Source: Dehalococcoidia bacterium
GTDB taxonomy: Bacteria; Chloroflexota; Dehalococcoidia; GIF9; UBA5629
Direction: 5' to 3'
Length of the DNA stretch: 9,472 bases
Assembly: GCA_007280145.1 (NCBI GenBank)
Contig: QYPU01000089.1
Coordinates: 1 to 9,472 of the forward strand
Part shown: positions 7,191 through 9,472 of the stretch, one piece after another
Position numbering within the stretch: position 1 is the stretch's first letter
Layout of the letters: every line of letters starts with the position of its first letter
Notes under the pieces: generated by a model
What the model saw: the letters and a program-made list of their open reading frames with translations, nothing else
Told to the model about the DNA's origin: nothing
Databases searched by the model: none
Program-made: the position numbers and the translations under genes

Positions 7191-9472
7191 TTATCCTTGA
7201 CTGGGGTTGTCCAGCAGCTTGTCGAGTTCCCGGAGCAATGCGTCTGAATGCTCAGCTTGAGACAGCTTTCCCCGCCATTCAGGAGCTACGCTGGGAAGCT
7301 GTGCCCTGAAGTATGGACTTAGTTTAGAGAACTTCACGATAACCCCAAAGACATCTCCGACATCTTCAACTGGTACCAGAGACATTGCGGTGTTGAATTC
7401 ATCAAGGCTCTCATCGGGGCTACCAGCGAACAAACTGGTAACCCCTAGCATGGCGTGAGGAATCCATTCACCGGAAGCCTTTTGTGCATAGGCTTCCAGC
7501 ACATCTCCTAGCGGGTATGCCATGTCATATATAGCCAGGCAGCAGCATAGCTCAGTAAAGTAGTTGAGATGGCTCGTCCTTTCCTTGATTGGTGACATAA
7601 TCTCATGCGCTGCTGCATCATCTTTTCCTTCCCTGGCTAAAAGAAGACCGGATAAGAAAGAGGTCTCTGCCCAATCAGGGTCAATAGAGGCTGCATAGTC
7701 AAGCTTTGTCCGCGCTTCATTGAAATCTCCTTTGATGATTAGCGCCAGTGACCATTTATTCAATATGATAGGATTGCGGGGAATTAGCTGCGATGCTTTA
7801 TCGTATAAGGATAAAGCCGCGGGCCACTTATCTACAGCTCCTTGTTTTGCCCAGTAGGTATATATATCGGCCAGCGAATAATACCGGTAGGCAATATAAG
7901 GCTCCAGTTCTCGTGCCTTCTCGAGGGCGTCAGTACTCAAGGCTAAAACTTCTGCCTTGAGAGGTCCTTCATTGGCATGCAGAGCCACGGAATAGCTATA
8001 CCCTCCCAGCCCATTCCAGTAGGCTGCCTCTCCCGGGTCTATTTTTACCGCTTTGTCAAAAGCAAAGATGGCCTGTTCACTTTTAGCTGTCTGAAGGTTT
8101 AACCCCTTTTGAAAGTACATATCGGCCAGGAACGGCCTGATAGTGATGCCGATGCCAATGGCTATCAACAGAATAGCACAGACCATAGCTAGATAGGGCC
8201 TTGCTTTGGTGATGTGAGGCCCCTCATTGTTGCTGTGCCGGGCTGTCTCCTCCGACGCAGCTTTAGCAGGCTCATCGCTTGTAGCCAGCCGGCCAATTAC
8301 AGGCACCAGGCTTAATATTAGCCAGAACACAACTTCTGCTGATATTGTAGATGGATTGAACAGACTATCGGCCATATACCCAACCATGCTGGCTGCCAGC
8401 GCAATTAACAGCAGTTTGTAGGTGTCTGCTGTTGACCTGCGGAGATAGCGGAAGCAAAGATAGAAGAAGACGGCCAGAATGGACAGGAAGCTGGCTAAGC
8501 CAAGCAGGCCTATTGTGGCAGCCAGATATAGATAATGGTTATGAGGCCGGGTTAATGGAACGGATAAAAGGGAGTGGAGGTTCTCCATTTCTTCGGGGAA
8601 GAAACGCTGGTAGGTAACAATGAATGTTTCCGGGCCATAGCCAATGAAAGTTCGTAAGGAATGCAGCCTGTCATTATGAAATGGGACTTCCGGTGGCTCA
8701 AGTACAATATCAATAGCGCTGTGCCAGTATTGTAGCCTCCAGTCCAGAGTAACGAGTCCAACGTCTTCAGCACTAACAGCGAATTCCGACTCCTCAGTTT
8801 CCAGGGTTTCATCAGTAGTGCCTGGAAACAATAGTGGCATGAGTATCAGGCTGGCCACTACCATCAGGATAAGCAGAGACATTGCCCCGAAGCCTAAAAG
8901 AAGCCTTTTTCGCTTGACTATTCCCAGCAGTGCTGTAAAGACGATGGGGGCAATAATGAATAGCAGTATGGTGATGGAGTATTGTGCCAGCCAGAGACAC
9001 CAGAACTGCAGGCCGAGCAAGATGATTAATCCAACCAGTACCCCAGCGTTCTTTCCCTCCCTGGAAACTTCCCTCTCCCTTGAAGGGAGAGGGTGAGGGT
9101 GAATCCATTTATTCCACGAATTGACTATTAGGGCCAGGTTAAGCGGAATCACCAAGGCGAAGAATATGCTGAACGAGAGCGCATTGCCTGGAGTGTAAAA
9201 TACCCTGCCGGTACATGTGTAGCTGAACAGGATGTCGGGGAAAAAATGCTGTAGTATGCCTAGCACAGATATTATGCCCGACGATAGCAGTAGTGCATAT
9301 ATAGCTCTGAATAGCTGCTGTCTGGAACGGACTTGCTGAGCTACAATCAAGAAAAAGAGAATCCAGCATATCAGGGTGAGCAGCCCGGCCTTTCTGAAAT
9401 AGCTTCCCCAGAAGCTTATAGCCGGAGTGATGGAAGCTGCAGTAGCCACTATTGTTAGCATCCCGAAGGCTA
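7191..9472 (-). CDS. O-antigen ligase/polymerase-like membrane protein with C-terminal TPR region (5' end cut by window)
   Basis: The frame ends at TAA 7191 and stays open to the right edge: the codons before the ATG at 9461 read GCC TTC GGG. That ATG is therefore probably internal and the first membrane helices are missing. Numbering from it, hydrophobic segments lie near 24-42, 49-70, 94-113, 141-159, 161-180, 187-211, 310-338, 347-390 and 423-440. A large polar loop (about 213-308) ends in RPHNHYLYLAATIGLLG, typical of the Wzy/WaaL family just before a membrane helix. From about 446 to the end it is soluble and helical, with TPR-like units (for example 460-490, 547-590, 582-615, 670-697). 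The family joins or polymerises glycans at the membrane; the actual substrate cannot be told here. Residues 121-137 (HPHPLPSREREVSREGK) are encoded around an inserted palindromic repeat. No functional link to the downstream redox operon is evident. Confidence 0.8.
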   Translation of the reverse strand, partial: AFGMLTIVATAASITPAISFWGSYFRKAGLLTLICWILFFLIVAQQVRSRQQLFRAIYALLLSSGIISVLGILQHFFPDILFSYTCTGRVFYTPGNALSFSIFFALVIPLNLALIVNSWNKWIHPHPLPSREREVSREGKNAGVLVGLIILLGLQFWCLWLAQYSITILLFIIAPIVFTALLGIVKRKRLLLGFGAMSLLILMVVASLILMPLLFPGTTDETLETEESEFAVSAEDVGLVTLDWRLQYWHSAIDIVLEPPEVPFHNDRLHSLRTFIGYGPETFIVTYQRFFPEEMENLHSLLSVPLTRPHNHYLYLAATIGLLGLASFLSILAVFFYLCFRYLRRSTADTYKLLLIALAASMVGYMADSLFNPSTISAEVVFWLILSLVPVIGRLATSDEPAKAASEETARHSNNEGPHITKARPYLAMVCAILLIAIGIGITIRPFLADMYFQKGLNLQTAKSEQAIFAFDKAVKIDPGEAAYWNGLGGYSYSVALHANEGPLKAEVLALSTDALEKARELEPYIAYRYYSLADIYTYWAKQGAVDKWPAALSLYDKASQLIPRNPIILNKWSLALIIKGDFNEARTKLDYAASIDPDWAETSFLSGLLLAREGKDDAAAHEIMSPIKERTSHLNYFTELCCCLAIYDMAYPLGDVLEAYAQKASGEWIPHAMLGVTSLFAGSPDESLDEFNTAMSLVPVEDVGDVFGVIVKFSKLSPYFRAQLPSVAPEWRGKLSQAEHSDALLRELDKLLDNPSQG
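9071..9093. repeat. Perfect short palindromic repeat inside the membrane-protein gene
   Basis: Arms CCCTCTCCCTT (9071-9081) and AAGGGAGAGGG (9083-9093) are exact reverse complements around a single G. A GTGAGGGTGA-type tail follows to about 9102. This resembles the dispersed CCCTCTCCC...GGGAGAGGG palindromes scattered in many bacterial genomes. It lies in frame within a coding sequence and encodes part of HPHPLPSREREVSREGK in a loop between two membrane helices. Confidence 0.85.

Noticed and set aside
8227..9108. Small frames on both strands within 8227-9369
   Set aside because: They overlap the membrane/TPR gene in other frames and show no domain or start signal; the long frame has coherent helices and TPRs throughout.

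Overview
All genes in this window lie on the minus strand, so they are read from right to left. The content points to an anaerobic bacterium with soluble, iron-sulfur-rich electron-transfer complexes. G+C looks moderate (roughly 45-50% by eye). The gene mix (an O-antigen-ligase/TPR protein, a NuoEF-type NADH module, NuoG-like Mo and flavin proteins, dispersed short palindromes) resembles sediment Chloroflexota of the Dehalococcoidia type. Anaerobic Desulfobacterota would also fit; this lineage guess is inference and low confidence.

Right part (7191-9472): the 3' part of a multi-pass membrane protein of the O-antigen ligase/polymerase type with a C-terminal TPR region. Its 5' end is cut off by the window edge. 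A perfect short palindromic repeat sits in frame in one of its loops. A 97-base gap (7094-7190) follows. It holds a striking five-copy 7-nt periodic repeat and a plausible sigma70-type promoter reading into the redox operon.

Centre and left (1-7093): a tightly packed four-gene redox operon. In transcription order it holds a NuoE/HndA-like [2Fe-2S] subunit; a NuoF/HndC-like NADH/FMN subunit with an N-terminal thioredoxin-like domain and two C-terminal [4Fe-4S] clusters; a 924-residue Mo/W-bis-MGD protein of the formate dehydrogenase alpha family with a NuoG-like iron-sulfur front end; and a GltD/NfnB-like FAD/NAD(P)-binding protein that carries its own copy of the same NuoG-like front end. The last gene is open to the left window edge, with 634 codons and no stop. 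It starts inside the stop codon of the gene before it (ATGA).

The first three genes match the layout of NAD-dependent, probably electron-bifurcating formate dehydrogenases (HylCB/FdhF2 type) and the Hnd/Hyd hydrogenases. The fourth adds a second pyridine-nucleotide flavin site, as in NfnB/GltD/SfrB proteins. Together they suggest one soluble complex linking NADH, NADPH (or another GltD-type partner), ferredoxin and a Mo/W active site. A caution against calling it simply formate dehydrogenase: the Mo subunit keeps the metal-ligand Cys and following His, but has Ser where formate dehydrogenases have the substrate-binding Arg. Both NuoG-like modules also share an extra C-x2-C-x5-C motif. The substrate may therefore differ from formate, or the Mo subunit may serve another role.
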